Of a stretch of 64,000 nt of DNA, positions 10,752 to 20,536 are shown one piece after another. Positions within the stretch are counted from its first letter, which is position 1. The number at the start of each line of letters is the position of its first letter. This DNA is from Paraburkholderia sp. (lineage in GTDB: Bacteria; Pseudomonadota; Gammaproteobacteria; Burkholderiales; Burkholderiaceae). The notes beneath the pieces were generated by a model. The model saw nothing but the letters and a program-made list of their open reading frames with translations, was not told the DNA's origin and did no database searches. Location of the stretch: positions 1-64,000 of the forward strand of contig NZ_JAPWKB010000004.1 in assembly GCF_028283785.1 (NCBI RefSeq). The letters are read 5' to 3'. The position numbers and the translations under genes were made by a program.

Positions 10752-12188
10752 TTAGAACGGTTCTCCGACGCGCACGATCTTCAGCGCGTTGGTGCCGCCC
10801 GGCTGGCCCATCGGCTCGCCGGCCGTCAGCACGACCATGTCGCCGCGCGACGCGAAACCCTTGCCCACCACGGTTTCGAGCGCCTGGCTCAACGCTGTGT
10901 CGCGGTCGCTGCTGGTGTCGAGATGCAGCGACGTGACGTTGCGGTAGATCGCCATCGCGCGCTCGCTGCCGACGCGCGGCGTCAGCGCGAAAATCGGCAC
11001 ATGCGACCAGTGGCGCGACATCCACAGCGCGGTCGAGCCGGATTCCGTCAACGCGACGATAGCCTTCGCGCCCAGGTGATACGCGGTGAACAGCGCGCCC
11101 ATCGCGATGGACTGGTCGATGCGCGTGAACGTGCGGTCGAGGAAATCCTTGTCCAGTTCGGCCTGTTCGGATTTTTCGGCTTCGATGCAGATCGCGGCCA
11201 TCGTTTCGATGGTCTGAACCGGGTACTTGCCCGCGGCGGATTCCGCCGACAGCATCACCGCATCGGTGCCATCGAGCACCGCATTGGCGACGTCCGACAC
11301 TTCGGCGCGCGTCGGCACCGGTGCAAGGATCATCGACTCCATCATCTGCGTGGCGGTAATCACGAACTTGTTCGATTCGCGCGCCATCCGGATCATGCGT
11401 TTTTGCAGCGCCGGCACCGCCGCGTTGCCCACTTCCACGGCGAGGTCGCCGCGCGCGACCATGATGCCGTCCGACGAATCGAGGATGCCTTGCAGCGCCG
11501 GAATCGCTTCGGCGCGCTCGATCTTCGCGATCATTTTCGGCTTGATGCCGTACGGCGCACCCGCGATATTCGCGAGCTGGCGCGCCATTTCCATATCCGT
11601 CGCGTTTTTCGGAAACGACACGGCGACGTAATCCGAGCCGAGCGACATCGCGGTGCGGATGTCTTCCATGTCTTTCGCGGTCAGCGCGGGCGCGGTCAGC
11701 CCGCCGCCCTGGCGGTTGATGCCCTTGTTGTTCGACAGGTCGCCGCCGACCTTGACCCGCGTGTGAATCTCGCTGCCGATCACGCGCGTGACGTCGAGCA
11801 CGATCAGGCCGTCGTTCAGCAGCAGTACGTCGCCCGGTTTCAGGTCGCGCGGCAGGTCTTTGTAGTCGAGCCCGACGCGGTCGTCGTTACCGAGTTCGCA
11901 TTCGGAATCGAGAATGAACGCGTTGCCCGGAACCAGCGTGGTCTTGCCGTTTTCGAACTTGCCGACACGAATCTTCGGGCCTTGCAGATCGGCCATGATC
12001 GCAACTTCGCGACCGGCCTGACGGGCCGCCTCGCGCACGAATTCTGCGCGCTGGCGATGGTCGTCGGCGGTGCCGTGCGAAAAATTAAGCCGCACCACGT
12101 CGGCGCCGGCCTGAATCATTTGCAGCAGGATTTCAGGCGTGCTGGAAGCCGGGCCGATAGTGGCGACAATCTTGGTGGCGCGATGCAT
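10752..12188 (-). CDS. pyk: Pyruvate kinase
   Basis: Transfers phosphate from phosphoenolpyruvate to ADP. The N-terminus (MHRATKIVATIGPASS), the LNFSHG motif and the active-site stretch containing MIARGDLAVEVG (here read as IMVARGDLAVEVG) are unmistakable. 478 residues from the ATG at 12188, which follows GACGAGGAG closely. The frame is open for 166 further codons upstream, in sequence unlike any pyruvate kinase (see the separate entry). The order pgk-pyk-fba suggests coordinate expression of lower glycolysis. Confidence 0.95.
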   Translation of the reverse strand: MHRATKIVATIGPASSTPEILLQMIQAGADVVRLNFSHGTADDHRQRAEFVREAARQAGREVAIMADLQGPKIRVGKFENGKTTLVPGNAFILDSECELGNDDRVGLDYKDLPRDLKPGDVLLLNDGLIVLDVTRVIGSEIHTRVKVGGDLSNNKGINRQGGGLTAPALTAKDMEDIRTAMSLGSDYVAVSFPKNATDMEMARQLANIAGAPYGIKPKMIAKIERAEAIPALQGILDSSDGIMVARGDLAVEVGNAAVPALQKRMIRMARESNKFVITATQMMESMILAPVPTRAEVSDVANAVLDGTDAVMLSAESAAGKYPVQTIETMAAICIEAEKSEQAELDKDFLDRTFTRIDQSIAMGALFTAYHLGAKAIVALTESGSTALWMSRHWSHVPIFALTPRVGSERAMAIYRNVTSLHLDTSSDRDTALSQALETVVGKGFASRGDMVVLTAGEPMGQPGGTNALKIVRVGEPF

Positions 12189-12688
12189 GAGTCTCCTCGT
12201 CTGGATGGGATCGCTAGGAAGAACGCTGCGAGTGAGGTGCGGAGGCTGCGCACCCAAGTCAAGAGGCACGTCATGGGGCTGCGCGCCGGTCGATGCTGGC
12301 GTCGCTTTATGGGATGAAGCGGTGTTCGAGACCGGTGCGTCATGCGCCGGCCGTGATGAATTCGACGATCCGACGACGGCGGGCGCTGCCTTCAAATCGG
12401 GCGCGTGCGGCTGGTCGGTCGGAGTGGAAGCGATCGGCGCGGGCGCGTCGGCCAGCGCGATGTCATTCGCTGCGTCATCGGGCGAGTCGATAGCGGACGC
12501 CGTCGCGACGGCGTCCGCTACCCGCGCGACGGAACCGGAAACATGAGACTGCGATTCCGGTTCGGACTGCGTGTACTGCGCGTGTTGCATGGAGCGTTCG
12601 GCGCGCTCCCCTTCCTGTGCTGCCGCCGCTTTCTGCGACTTGCCGCGCGTCTTTGCAGACTTCGCCGAGGGGGAGCGCATCGCCACGA
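12189..12688 (-). other. 500-bp pgk-pyk spacer with an open frame fused to pyk
   Basis: The spacer has no stop codon in the pyk frame from an ATG at 12686, two bases after the pgk stop, down to the pyk start: 166 codons. The translation is rich in Ala, Ser, Pro, Asp and Gln with no domain. A good ribosome binding site sits at the usual pyk start. The stretch may be an untranslated spacer that happens to stay open at this GC content, or a disordered extension or small protein reading into pyk. Confidence 0.5.
12491..12520. repeat. Perfect 30-bp palindrome in the pgk-pyk spacer
   Basis: The two 15-base arms (TAGCGGACGCCGTCG and its exact reverse complement) meet without a loop. RNA from either strand would fold into a very stable GC-rich hairpin. 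There is no T-run beside it, so it is not a classic terminator; an mRNA processing or stability element, or a protein-binding site, is possible. Confidence 0.75.
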
Positions 12689-13882
12689 TCAGGCCCGCGA
12701 CTCGAGGACTTCGACAGCCGGCAACTTCTTGCCTTCGAGGAACTCGAGGAAGGCGCCGCCGCCCGTCGAGATGTAGCTGACCTTATCGTGGATGCCGTAC
12801 TTCGCGATGGCCGCGAGCGTGTCGCCGCCGCCGGCAATCGAGAACGCCGGCGAGCGCGCGATCGCGTCGGCGAGCGTGCGGGTGCCGTTGCCGAACTGGT
12901 CGAATTCGAACACGCCGACCGGGCCGTTCCACACGATGGTGCCGGCCTTTTCCAGTTGCGCGGCGAGCGCCTTGGCCGTTTCCGGTCCGATATCGAGGAT
13001 CAGGTCGTCGTCCTGTACGTCGGCGACCGCTTTCACTTCGGCCTTCGCGGTGGGCGAGAATTCTTTGGCCGTGACGACGTCGGTCGGGATCGGCACCGAT
13101 GCGCCGCGCGCTTTGGCCGCGTCGATGATGACCTTCGCTTCCGCGACGAGGTCGGCTTCGGCGAGCGACTTGCCGATCTTCAGACCGGCCGCCAGCATGA
13201 ACGTATTGGCGATCCCGCCGCCGACGATCAACTGGTCGACCTTCTCGGCCAGCGACTTCAGGATGGTCAGCTTGGTGGACACTTTCGAACCGGCGACGAT
13301 CGCCACCAGCGGACGCTTCGGCGCGCCCAGCGCGCTACCGAGCGCGTCGAGTTCGGCGGCCAGCAGCGGGCCCGCGCACGCGACCGGCGCGTACTTCGCG
13401 ATGCCGTGCGTGGTGGCTTCGGCGCGGTGCGCGGTGCCGAACGCGTCGTTCACGTAGACGTCGCAGAGCTTCGCCATTTTTTGCGCGAGCTCGTCGGAAT
13501 CCTTCTTTTCACCCTTGTTGACGCGGCAGTTTTCGAGCAGCACGACCTGGCCGGGCATCACGTTCACGCCGTTTTCGACCCAGTTCGCGACCAGCGGCAC
13601 GTCACGGCCGAGCAGCTCGGCGAGGCGCTTCGCGACCGGCGCGAGCGAATCTTCCGGCTTGAAGTCGCCTTCAGTGGGACGGCCGAGGTGCGACGTGACC
13701 ATCACGGCCGCGCCCGCGTCGAGCGCCGACTTGATAGCCGGCACGGAGGCGCGGATACGGGTGTCTTCGGTGATGTTGCCTTGGTCGTCCTGCGGCACGT
13801 TCAGATCGGCACGGATGAAAACGCGTTTGCCGGACAACTTGCCTTCGGCGATCAGATCGGAGAGACGCAATACCTGGTTCAT
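12689..13882 (-). CDS. pgk: Phosphoglycerate kinase
   Basis: Interconverts 1,3-bisphosphoglycerate and 3-phosphoglycerate with ATP formation. The signatures [17 protein letters not shown], the nucleotide-binding NGPVGVFE segment and the terminal [22 protein letters not shown] region are present. 397 residues, standard length. First gene of the minus-strand glycolytic run pgk-pyk-fba. Confidence 0.96.
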   Translation of the reverse strand: MNQVLRLSDLIAEGKLSGKRVFIRADLNVPQDDQGNITEDTRIRASVPAIKSALDAGAAVMVTSHLGRPTEGDFKPEDSLAPVAKRLAELLGRDVPLVANWVENGVNVMPGQVVLLENCRVNKGEKKDSDELAQKMAKLCDVYVNDAFGTAHRAEATTHGIAKYAPVACAGPLLAAELDALGSALGAPKRPLVAIVAGSKVSTKLTILKSLAEKVDQLIVGGGIANTFMLAAGLKIGKSLAEADLVAEAKVIIDAAKARGASVPIPTDVVTAKEFSPTAKAEVKAVADVQDDDLILDIGPETAKALAAQLEKAGTIVWNGPVGVFEFDQFGNGTRTLADAIARSPAFSIAGGGDTLAAIAKYGIHDKVSYISTGGGAFLEFLEGKKLPAVEVLESRA

Positions 13883-14187
13883 GGGCGTTTATTTGCGAGT
13901 TGATGAGAAGGCATGGCGGACGGTGCACGTTAAGCCTTGCTGAAGCGCACGCCTGAAGTGATGAACCGGACTTCAGACCGCTCTTCGAACCGGCGTACCG
14001 GCGGCATTGCCGCGGCTTCGCGCCTCCATCCGGAAGACAAACATTTTAACCGATACCCATTGCACGCAGACCCGCATTGGCGCGAATGTCCCGTATTTGA
14101 TGGGGAAGTTACGCGTGTGTTACATGCGCGTCTCGCGAACCCGAATAGCGGGACGAATATTGCGTCGCAACATAACGGCAGGGTTTC
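13883..14187. other. Intergenic region between azlD and pgk
   Basis: About 305 bases with no convincing gene on either strand. It must carry the pgk promoter on the minus strand and the 3' end of azlD. I see no clear terminator or operator. Confidence 0.5.
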
Positions 14188-14511
14188 TTATGCGACGAGC
14201 CGGAGAATCGTATAAACCACCATGCCCGTGACGATGGTGCCGAGCATGGTGCGCCGCCACAAACACCAGCCGAGACCGGCCAGCGTCGCGTAAAACTCGT
14301 GATTCGACAGCGCGAACGACACACCTTCGTCGCCGACCAGCACGTCCGGCACCACCACCGCTGCGAGCGCCGCCGCGGGCGCGTAACGCAGCATCCGCTG
14401 CACGCGCGGGGGCAGCACGGTGCGCTCGCCGCCGATCAGAAACAGCGCGCGGGTCAACGCCGTCACGACCGTCATGCCGATGATCGACAGCCAGATTTCG
14501 GTGGATGTCAT
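14188..14511 (-). CDS. azlD: AzlD family branched-chain amino acid transport subunit
   Basis: Small integral membrane protein of 107 residues with three to four hydrophobic helices. It partners AzlC in exporting branched-chain amino acids or analogues. The start overlaps the azlC stop in an ATGA string, so the two are translationally coupled. The call rests on size, hydrophobic pattern (GMTVVTALTRALFLIGG near the start) and position after azlC. Confidence 0.86.
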   Translation of the reverse strand: MTSTEIWLSIIGMTVVTALTRALFLIGGERTVLPPRVQRMLRYAPAAALAAVVVPDVLVGDEGVSFALSNHEFYATLAGLGWCLWRRTMLGTIVTGMVVYTILRLVA

Positions 14512-15446
14512 GCGCGCGCTCCTTTGCGTTCGAGCATCAGGTCAGCCGCGCTTCCCGCGACGATCGCCGCGACCACCGCGAGCGGCAACGCGAGCCGGTA
14601 AGGCAGATCGAAGGCGAGCAGCGCGACCACGGCGGCCACCGCGACCGCAACCAGCGTGGAGCGCGTGGCGATCGCCGAGATCATGATCGGCACCAGCGCG
14701 AGCGTGCCCGCCAGCGCCAGCCCCCAGTTATCGGGAATCAGGCTCGCCAGCACGATGCCGATAATCGACGACACCTGCCACGACGCCCAACTGGTCAGCG
14801 CCATGCCCCAGAAATACGCTTCCTTGCCGGGCACGTAACCGGTCTGAAAGCTTTTCTTCTGGAACAGCAGATAGATGACGTCGCCGTTGAAGTAGCCGAG
14901 CAGCATACGGCGCCACATCGGCAGGTAGGAAAAGTGCGGCGCGAGTCCGGCGCTGAAGATCACGAAGCGCGTGTTGACCATCGCGGCGGTCAGCAGCACG
15001 GTCCAGATGGGCAACTTCGCGGCCATCAGCGGCAGCACGGCCAGTTGCGACGAGCCGGCGTACACCAGCACCGACATCGTCAGCGCCTGCGGCATGGTCA
15101 GCACCGATTTGCTCATCGCGATACCGGTTACGAGCCCCCACGAAAACACCGCCATCAGCGTGGGCGAGTACGCGCGCAGACCGTCGAGGAACGCACGGCG
15201 TTCGGCGTCCGGAAAGCGGCTGGGGGCACTGGAGCGGGATCGGGCGACAGAGGCTGGCGGCGAAGCGGAAGGGAATCGTGTCGAAAAGCGCGTCGAAAAA
15301 CGGGCTGGCAGACAGACTGACAGACGGGACATCAACAACGCAGACAGACGGGCTAACACGCGAGCGGACATGAAGTCGAAGCGGCACGGCATGCTGCCGG
15401 AACCGGCAAAAGTGGGCGCCAGATCGTCGGACAGCCGCTGGCGCAT
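14508..15446 (-). CDS. azlC: AzlC family branched-chain amino acid exporter subunit
   Basis: Membrane permease of the AzlC family. The domain begins around residue 85 (AFLDGLRAYSPTLMAVFSWG), with the typical LVYAGSSQLA and NTRFVIFSAGLAP segments. The frame from 15446 has an 80-residue Arg/Ser-rich N-terminal stretch with an internal RFST repeat, which is odd for a membrane protein. Internal ATGs at 15371 and 15332 could be the real start; none has a strong ribosome binding site. The gene is divergent from ilvE, which makes branched-chain amino acids. Confidence 0.85.
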   Translation of the reverse strand: MRQRLSDDLAPTFAGSGSMPCRFDFMSARVLARLSALLMSRLSVCLPARFSTRFSTRFPSASPPASVARSRSSAPSRFPDAERRAFLDGLRAYSPTLMAVFSWGLVTGIAMSKSVLTMPQALTMSVLVYAGSSQLAVLPLMAAKLPIWTVLLTAAMVNTRFVIFSAGLAPHFSYLPMWRRMLLGYFNGDVIYLLFQKKSFQTGYVPGKEAYFWGMALTSWASWQVSSIIGIVLASLIPDNWGLALAGTLALVPIMISAIATRSTLVAVAVAAVVALLAFDLPYRLALPLAVVAAIVAGSAADLMLERKGARA

Positions 15447-15709
15447 CGGTCAGGATGATGCGTGCCGCGGATTATAGCGTTCGGGGTGCGGCCAAATGCC
15501 CGTTCCATATACAAAAGACGCTAAAATAACCGACTTCGCCGCCTGCCGGACCTCCGTTACGGCCTGGGCGCGCAGCGAACCCGGTTGCAGTCGAAATCGC
15601 CATGCCGGGCCACCGCCGCGACGCCTCCGGGCCCGTCCGTTCGTCCCCGCGGCATCGTGCAATCCCGCACTTCTGCACTGACGCAGTTCACGTACCGCTG
15701 GAGAATCGT

Positions 15710-16633
15710 ATGTCAATGGCCGACCGCGACGGCAAAATCTGGATGGATGGCAAGCTGATCGACTGGCGCGACGCCACGATCCACGTCCTCACCCACACGC
15801 TGCACTACGGCATGGGCGTATTCGAAGGCGTGCGCGCATACAAGACGGTCGACGGCGGCACGTCGATCTTCCGTCTGCAGGAGCACACCAAACGTCTGCT
15901 GAATTCCGCGAAAATCTTCCAGATGGACGTCCCGTTCGACCACGAAACGCTCGCCGCCGCGCAATGCGAAGTGGTCCGCGAGAACAAGCTGGAATCGTGC
16001 TATCTGCGCCCGATCATCTGGGTCGGTTCGGAAAAGCTCGGCGTGTCGGCGAAAGGCAACACCATTCACGTCGCCATCGCCGCATGGCCGTGGGGCGCGT
16101 ACCTCGGTGAAGACGGCATCGCCAAGGGCATCCGCGTGAAGACGTCGTCGTTCACGCGCCATCACGTGAACGTGTCGATGGTCCGCGCGAAGGCGTCGGG
16201 CTGGTACGTGAACTCGATCCTCGCCAATCAGGAAGCGATCACCGACGGCTACGACGAAGCGCTGCTGCTCGACGTGGACGGCTACGTGTCGGAAGGCTCC
16301 GGCGAAAACTTCTTCCTCGTCAACAACGGCAAGCTGTACACGCCGGATCTGGCGTCGTGCCTCGACGGCATCACGCGCGACACCATCATCACGCTCGCCC
16401 GCGACGCCGGCATCGAGGTGATCGAGAAACGCATCACGCGCGACGAGGTCTACACCTGCGACGAAGCGTTCTTCACCGGCACGGCCGCCGAAGTCACGCC
16501 GATCCGCGAACTCGACAACCGCACGATCGGCAACGGCGCACGCGGCCCGATCACCGAGAAGCTGCAATCGGGCTTCTTCGATATCGTCAACGGCAAGAGC
16601 GAGAAGTACGCACACTGGCTGACGCGCGTTTAA
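15710..16633 (+). CDS. ilvE: Branched-chain amino acid aminotransferase
   Basis: Fold-type IV PLP enzyme performing the last step of valine, leucine and isoleucine synthesis and the first of their breakdown. LHYGMGVFEGVRAY near the start, the catalytic lysine K161 in VRAKASGWYVNS, and the cofactor-phosphate region VSEGSGENFF identify it. 307 residues from the ATG at 15710, preceded by GGAG; the ATG two codons later is possible. The longer frame from 15602 is not needed. A zinc-finger gene and waaF follow on the same strand. Confidence 0.95.
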   Translation: MSMADRDGKIWMDGKLIDWRDATIHVLTHTLHYGMGVFEGVRAYKTVDGGTSIFRLQEHTKRLLNSAKIFQMDVPFDHETLAAAQCEVVRENKLESCYLRPIIWVGSEKLGVSAKGNTIHVAIAAWPWGAYLGEDGIAKGIRVKTSSFTRHHVNVSMVRAKASGWYVNSILANQEAITDGYDEALLLDVDGYVSEGSGENFFLVNNGKLYTPDLASCLDGITRDTIITLARDAGIEVIEKRITRDEVYTCDEAFFTGTAAEVTPIRELDNRTIGNGARGPITEKLQSGFFDIVNGKSEKYAHWLTRV

Positions 16634-16732
16634 GCGCCGGTTAGTGTGTCGGATGCGCGCGATCACGGGCCTGGCCCCGGCGCGCGCCGCCCACGCCCAC
16701 ATACGCCCCACAGCTGAAAACGAGAAAGCCAC

Positions 16733-16927
16733 ATGAGCGAAATCAAGGAAATGCCGCTGGTCGAACTGTCGGCGAAAGACCTGCCCGCGTATTGCCCGAA
16801 CCCCGCAATGGCGCGCTGGAGCGCCCATCCGCGCGTGTTCATCGACGTCACGCACGGCGAGGCGCGTTGCCCGTATTGCGGCACGCGTTACAAGCTGCGC
16901 GACGGCGAAGTCGTCAAAGGTCACTAA
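16733..16927 (+). CDS. Zinc-finger domain-containing protein (zf-CHCC, NDUFS6-like)
   Basis: A 64-residue protein with Cys at AYCPNP, His at the RVFIDVTHG segment, and a closing CPYCGTRYKL pair: the CHCC zinc-ligand order seen in the complex I accessory subunit NDUFS6 and its bacterial relatives. The role in bacteria is unproven. It sits 100 bases after ilvE and before waaF; I infer a shared transcript. Confidence 0.88.
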   Translation: MSEIKEMPLVELSAKDLPAYCPNPAMARWSAHPRVFIDVTHGEARCPYCGTRYKLRDGEVVKGH

Positions 16928-17149
16928 ACAAGACCGCCGGCCCGCCGATAACGTAGATAGCGCAGTGCCCGCGAACGCCGCGAGCGCGCGTACGGCGCCC
17001 GGCAGCCGTGGCCCGATGCCACCCGAAACGGTCAATCCGCATCGGACGCAGCCGCCATTGCAGCATGGGCGACCGTCTCCCCCTTACAACCCGAACGTCG
17101 CGCGCATAGATCGCGCGGCGCTTCTATTCGACACCGGAAACTCACCCTG

Positions 17150-18175
17150 ATGCGTCGCGCGTTGGTTATCGCACCGAACTGGATCGGTGACGCATTGATG
17201 GCGCAGCCGTTGTTCTCGCGCCTCGTGAAATTGCACCCGCGCATCGCGATCGATGCGGTCGCGCCGTCGTGGGTCGCGCCCGTCCTCGAACGGATGCCGG
17301 AGATTCGCGACGTCCACGCCACGGATCTCGCGCACGGCAAGCTGCAGATGCTGCGCCGCTGGCAGCTTGCCAGCGATTTGCGCGAAGTCGGTTACGACGC
17401 CGCGTATGTGCTGCCGAATTCGTTGAAATCGGCGCTGATTCCGTGGATGGCGGGCATTCCGCTGCGCATCGGCTATACCGGCGAAAGCCGTTACGGGCTG
17501 CTCAACGTGCGCCACGCGAATCCGCGCAAGGACGCGCGTCCGCCGATGGTCGGGCAGTACGCGGCGCTCGCGTACACGCCCGGCGCAAAAGCGCCCGACG
17601 AGCTGCCGATGCCGCGCCTCGACGCGGATCCGAACGAAGCCGTGCGCGTATCGGCACGCTTCAATCTGGATACCCGCGTGCCGTTGCTGGTGTTCTGCCC
17701 CGGCGCGGAGTTCGGCCCGGCCAAGCGCTGGCCGCCCGAGCATTTCGCGGCGCTCGCGCAAATGGTCGGCCAGTCGTTCCCTTACACGCAGATCGTCGCG
17801 CTCGGCTCGCCGAAAGACGCACCGCTCGCGCAAGCCATCGCCGACAAGGCGCCGAACGTGCGCAATCTGTGCGGCCAGACCGCGCTCGGCGAAGCGTGCG
17901 CGCTGATCTCGCGGGCCAGCGCCGTCGTCACCAACGACTCCGGCCTGATGCACGTGGCGGCGGCCCTGCGTCGCCCGCTGGTCGCCGTGTTCGGCTCCAC
18001 GGATCCGCGCCACACGCCGCCCCTGTCCGAGCTTGCGAAGGTACAATGGTTGCATCTCGAATGCAGTCCCTGTTTCCAGCGCGAGTGTCCGCTCGGTCAT
18101 CTGAACTGCCTGCGGCAACTCAGCGCCGAACAGGTATTCGGCGACCTGCGCGGCATGTTGCTCGCGCAACGCTGA
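17150..18175 (+). CDS. waaF: ADP-heptose:LPS heptosyltransferase II
   Basis: Glycosyltransferase family 9 enzyme that adds the second heptose to the inner core of lipopolysaccharide at the cytoplasmic face of the inner membrane. The N-terminus (RALVIAPNWIGDALMAQP), FCPGAEFGPAKRWP, and the ADP-heptose-binding region (VVTNDSGLMHVAAAL, GSTDPRHTPP) are characteristic of WaaF. 341 residues, normal length. Confidence 0.94.
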   Translation: MRRALVIAPNWIGDALMAQPLFSRLVKLHPRIAIDAVAPSWVAPVLERMPEIRDVHATDLAHGKLQMLRRWQLASDLREVGYDAAYVLPNSLKSALIPWMAGIPLRIGYTGESRYGLLNVRHANPRKDARPPMVGQYAALAYTPGAKAPDELPMPRLDADPNEAVRVSARFNLDTRVPLLVFCPGAEFGPAKRWPPEHFAALAQMVGQSFPYTQIVALGSPKDAPLAQAIADKAPNVRNLCGQTALGEACALISRASAVVTNDSGLMHVAAALRRPLVAVFGSTDPRHTPPLSELAKVQWLHLECSPCFQRECPLGHLNCLRQLSAEQVFGDLRGMLLAQR

Positions 18176-18320
18176 TTTTCACGCAACACCGCACGCACGC
18201 CGCGTCGCGTCATGCTCGCGCCTCACGGCGCGCGCATCCTCGAAGCAGTCGCGGCAACACCGCCGACTGCTGATCCGCAACCGCGCCACCTCGGCGCCGC
18301 GCACTAGAGACTGACGAGCC

Positions 18321-18767
18321 ATGCCACGTTTTGCCCATATCTTCGAAGCTGCCGCCGATACCCTCCACGCCTACTATCAGGCGATCGCCGAGGTCAATGT
18401 CGACGCCTTGATGGGCTTGTGGATCGACGAAGAGTTCGTCAGTTGCATCTGCGCCGACGGCTCGCATCTGCACGGGCTGGAAGCGATTCGCGCCGGTTTG
18501 TCGGTGCAACTCGAACTCGCGCCGGTCAGCATCGAGCCGCTCGATATCCGTGTGTACGACAGTCTCGGCACGGTCGTGTATGCGATCGCCGAAGCGCATC
18601 GCCCGGCAGATCCGGCCGCATCGCCGGCAATGGTCTTCACGACTTACGTGATGGTCCACGAGCGCGGCGAATGGAAGATCGCGCATATTCACGCAAGTGC
18701 GATGCCGAACGAAGCCGCCAGCCAGTTCGCGGCGAAAATGCGTCATGGCCAGGGGCCGTTGCACTGA
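18321..18767 (+). CDS. Nuclear transport factor 2-like (SnoaL/NTF2 fold) protein
   Basis: A 148-residue protein with the NTF2-like cone-fold pattern: an N-terminal helix (AAADTLHAYYQAIAEVNVDALMGLW), a middle region with HGLEAIRAGL, and closing strands with TTYVMVHERGEWKIAHIHAS. Such proteins are often small enzymes or ligand-binding domains; no catalytic set can be assigned. It lies 34 bases before the YheT-like gene and is probably cotranscribed with it. Confidence 0.85.
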   Translation: MPRFAHIFEAAADTLHAYYQAIAEVNVDALMGLWIDEEFVSCICADGSHLHGLEAIRAGLSVQLELAPVSIEPLDIRVYDSLGTVVYAIAEAHRPADPAASPAMVFTTYVMVHERGEWKIAHIHASAMPNEAASQFAAKMRHGQGPLH

Positions 18768-18800
18768 CGTTTTTCGTTTTTCGTTGAACCGGTTGCAGGT

Positions 18801-19910
18801 ATGAGCACGACTCACAACAAATCCGCTTCTCCCGGCCTGACCCAGCGTGCGGCCGGCGACACAACGAGCGACACGGCCAGCGCCGCGGCCATCGAGTTGC
18901 TCTACCGCGCTCCGCTCTGGTTGCCCAACAGCCATATCCAGACCATCGTTCCCGCGCTGTTCGCGCGCCGCCCCGACGTCAATTACCGTCGCGAGCGCTG
19001 GGATACGCCCGATGGCGATTTCATCGACGTGGACTGGCTGTTGCACGAACCGCTTGCCGGAGCCGTTCCGACGCTGTCGCAAACGCTCGCCCAACCCACG
19101 CCGCCTGACGACGCCCCGCTGTTCGTGCTGTTTCACGGCCTCGAAGGCAGTTCGTCGTCGCACTACGCGCGCGCGCTGATGGCGGCCGCGCGCGCGTACG
19201 GCTGGCATGGCGTGGTGCCGCATTTCCGCAGTTGCAGCGGATCCCTGAACCTGTTGCCGCGTTTCTACCATCTCGCGGATAGCGACGAAGTCGATTGGGT
19301 GTTGCGCCGTCTGCGCGCGTCACATCGCGGGCCGATCGTCGCGGCGGGCGTGTCGCTCGGCGGCAACGTGCTGCTGCGCTGGCTCGGCGAGCGTCGCGAA
19401 GACGCGTCGTTCGTGACGGCGGCCGCGGCGATCTCCGCACCGCTCGACGTGCACGCGGGCGGCCGCGCGCTGTCACAAGGATTCGGCAAGGTCTACACGC
19501 GCAGCTTTCTGAAAACGCTCAAGCGCAAGGCGCTGCAAAAGCTCGATCAGTATCCGGGTCTGTTCGACGCCCCGACGATGCTAGCGAGCCGTACGATGCA
19601 CGCGTTCGACGACGTCGTCACCGCGCCGCTGCATGGTTTTCGCGACGCGGACGATTACTGGACGAGCGCCACCACCCGGCCGCTGCTGCCCGGCATCACC
19701 GTGCCGACGCTTGTTCTGAACGCACGCAACGATCCGTTTCTGCCCGGCGCGGTGCTGCCGTCGCGGCATGAAGTATCGGCGGCGGTGGAACTCGACCAGC
19801 CGCGGCATGGCGGCCACGTCGGCTTTATGACCGGACCGTTTCCGGGCAGGATCGACTGGCTTTCTCGACGTGTTTTCGGCTATCTCGCGCCCTTCATCAA
19901 TCATGGATGA
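18801..19910 (+). CDS. Alpha/beta hydrolase, YheT/EMB8 family
   Basis: The LFHGLEGSSSSHYARAL oxyanion region, the nucleophile elbow GVSLGGNVLLRWLGE, and a late aspartate/histidine pair (NARNDPFLP, HGGHVGF) form a standard hydrolase triad. PLWLPNSHIQTI at residues 30-45 is the typical YheT start. Probable carboxylesterase of unknown substrate. 369 residues. Its stop overlaps the next gene's start by 8 bases (ATGGATGA). Confidence 0.9.
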   Translation: MSTTHNKSASPGLTQRAAGDTTSDTASAAAIELLYRAPLWLPNSHIQTIVPALFARRPDVNYRRERWDTPDGDFIDVDWLLHEPLAGAVPTLSQTLAQPTPPDDAPLFVLFHGLEGSSSSHYARALMAAARAYGWHGVVPHFRSCSGSLNLLPRFYHLADSDEVDWVLRRLRASHRGPIVAAGVSLGGNVLLRWLGERREDASFVTAAAAISAPLDVHAGGRALSQGFGKVYTRSFLKTLKRKALQKLDQYPGLFDAPTMLASRTMHAFDDVVTAPLHGFRDADDYWTSATTRPLLPGITVPTLVLNARNDPFLPGAVLPSRHEVSAAVELDQPRHGGHVGFMTGPFPGRIDWLSRRVFGYLAPFINHG

Positions 19911-20496
19911 CATCGTTCGACAGGCGCTCGCCAAATGGCCCAACGTCCCGCATTGCACGGGATGGCTGCTGCTCGACCGGCGCGGCAATTGGCGGATGCG
20001 CGACGATGCCGCGCAGGCGGCGGGCGCGCCCGGCGACCCGATCCGGCATACCGCGCTGCTCGGCTTCATCAATCGCAATTACGACGCGGACGCCGACGGT
20101 CAATGGTTCTTCCAGAACGGGCCGCAGCGCGTCTACGTGGAACTGGCCTACACGCCGTGGATCGTCAGGCTGTCCGTGATGAACGGCGCGCTGACGCTGG
20201 CCGATCAGGCAGGCGAGCCGTTCGAGCCTGCCGCCACGTATCTCGACGACGCGGGCGGCGTGCTGTTCACCGCCTCGCCGGACCCGACGCACGCGCTCCC
20301 GCGCGTCGCGGCGCTGCACGATCATGACCTCGATCTGTTTTCCGCCCACGCCGATCTGTCCGACGACGGCACCAGCGGCGAATTCCATTGGCGTGCCGAC
20401 GTGACCTTGCCGCTGCACGCCGTCCGTTGCGACGACGTGCCGACGCGTTTCGGTTTTGTCGCGAGTCCGGCTGCACGCGCGGCGCGGGAATCCTGA
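19903..20496 (+). CDS. Conserved-looking protein of unknown function, 197 residues
   Basis: No family recognised with certainty. The protein is soluble, acidic and Trp/Asp-rich, with segments such as GWLLLDRRGNWRMRDD and ADGQWFFQNGPQRVYVELAYTP that look like beta-rich structure. The start at 19903 lies inside the last codons of the YheT-like gene, so it is probably translated by coupling and works with, or was kept beside, that hydrolase. It ends 40 bases before the convergent M48 protease gene. Confidence 0.78.
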   Translation: MDDIVRQALAKWPNVPHCTGWLLLDRRGNWRMRDDAAQAAGAPGDPIRHTALLGFINRNYDADADGQWFFQNGPQRVYVELAYTPWIVRLSVMNGALTLADQAGEPFEPAATYLDDAGGVLFTASPDPTHALPRVAALHDHDLDLFSAHADLSDDGTSGEFHWRADVTLPLHAVRCDDVPTRFGFVASPAARAARES

Positions 20497-20536
20497 GCGG
20501 CAGCGCGCGTTAATGGCAATCGGCCATTATCCGACG

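Noticed and set aside
10605..12317. 570-codon plus-strand frame opposite pyk
   Set aside because: Antisense shadow of pyruvate kinase with Arg/His/Ala-rich composition.
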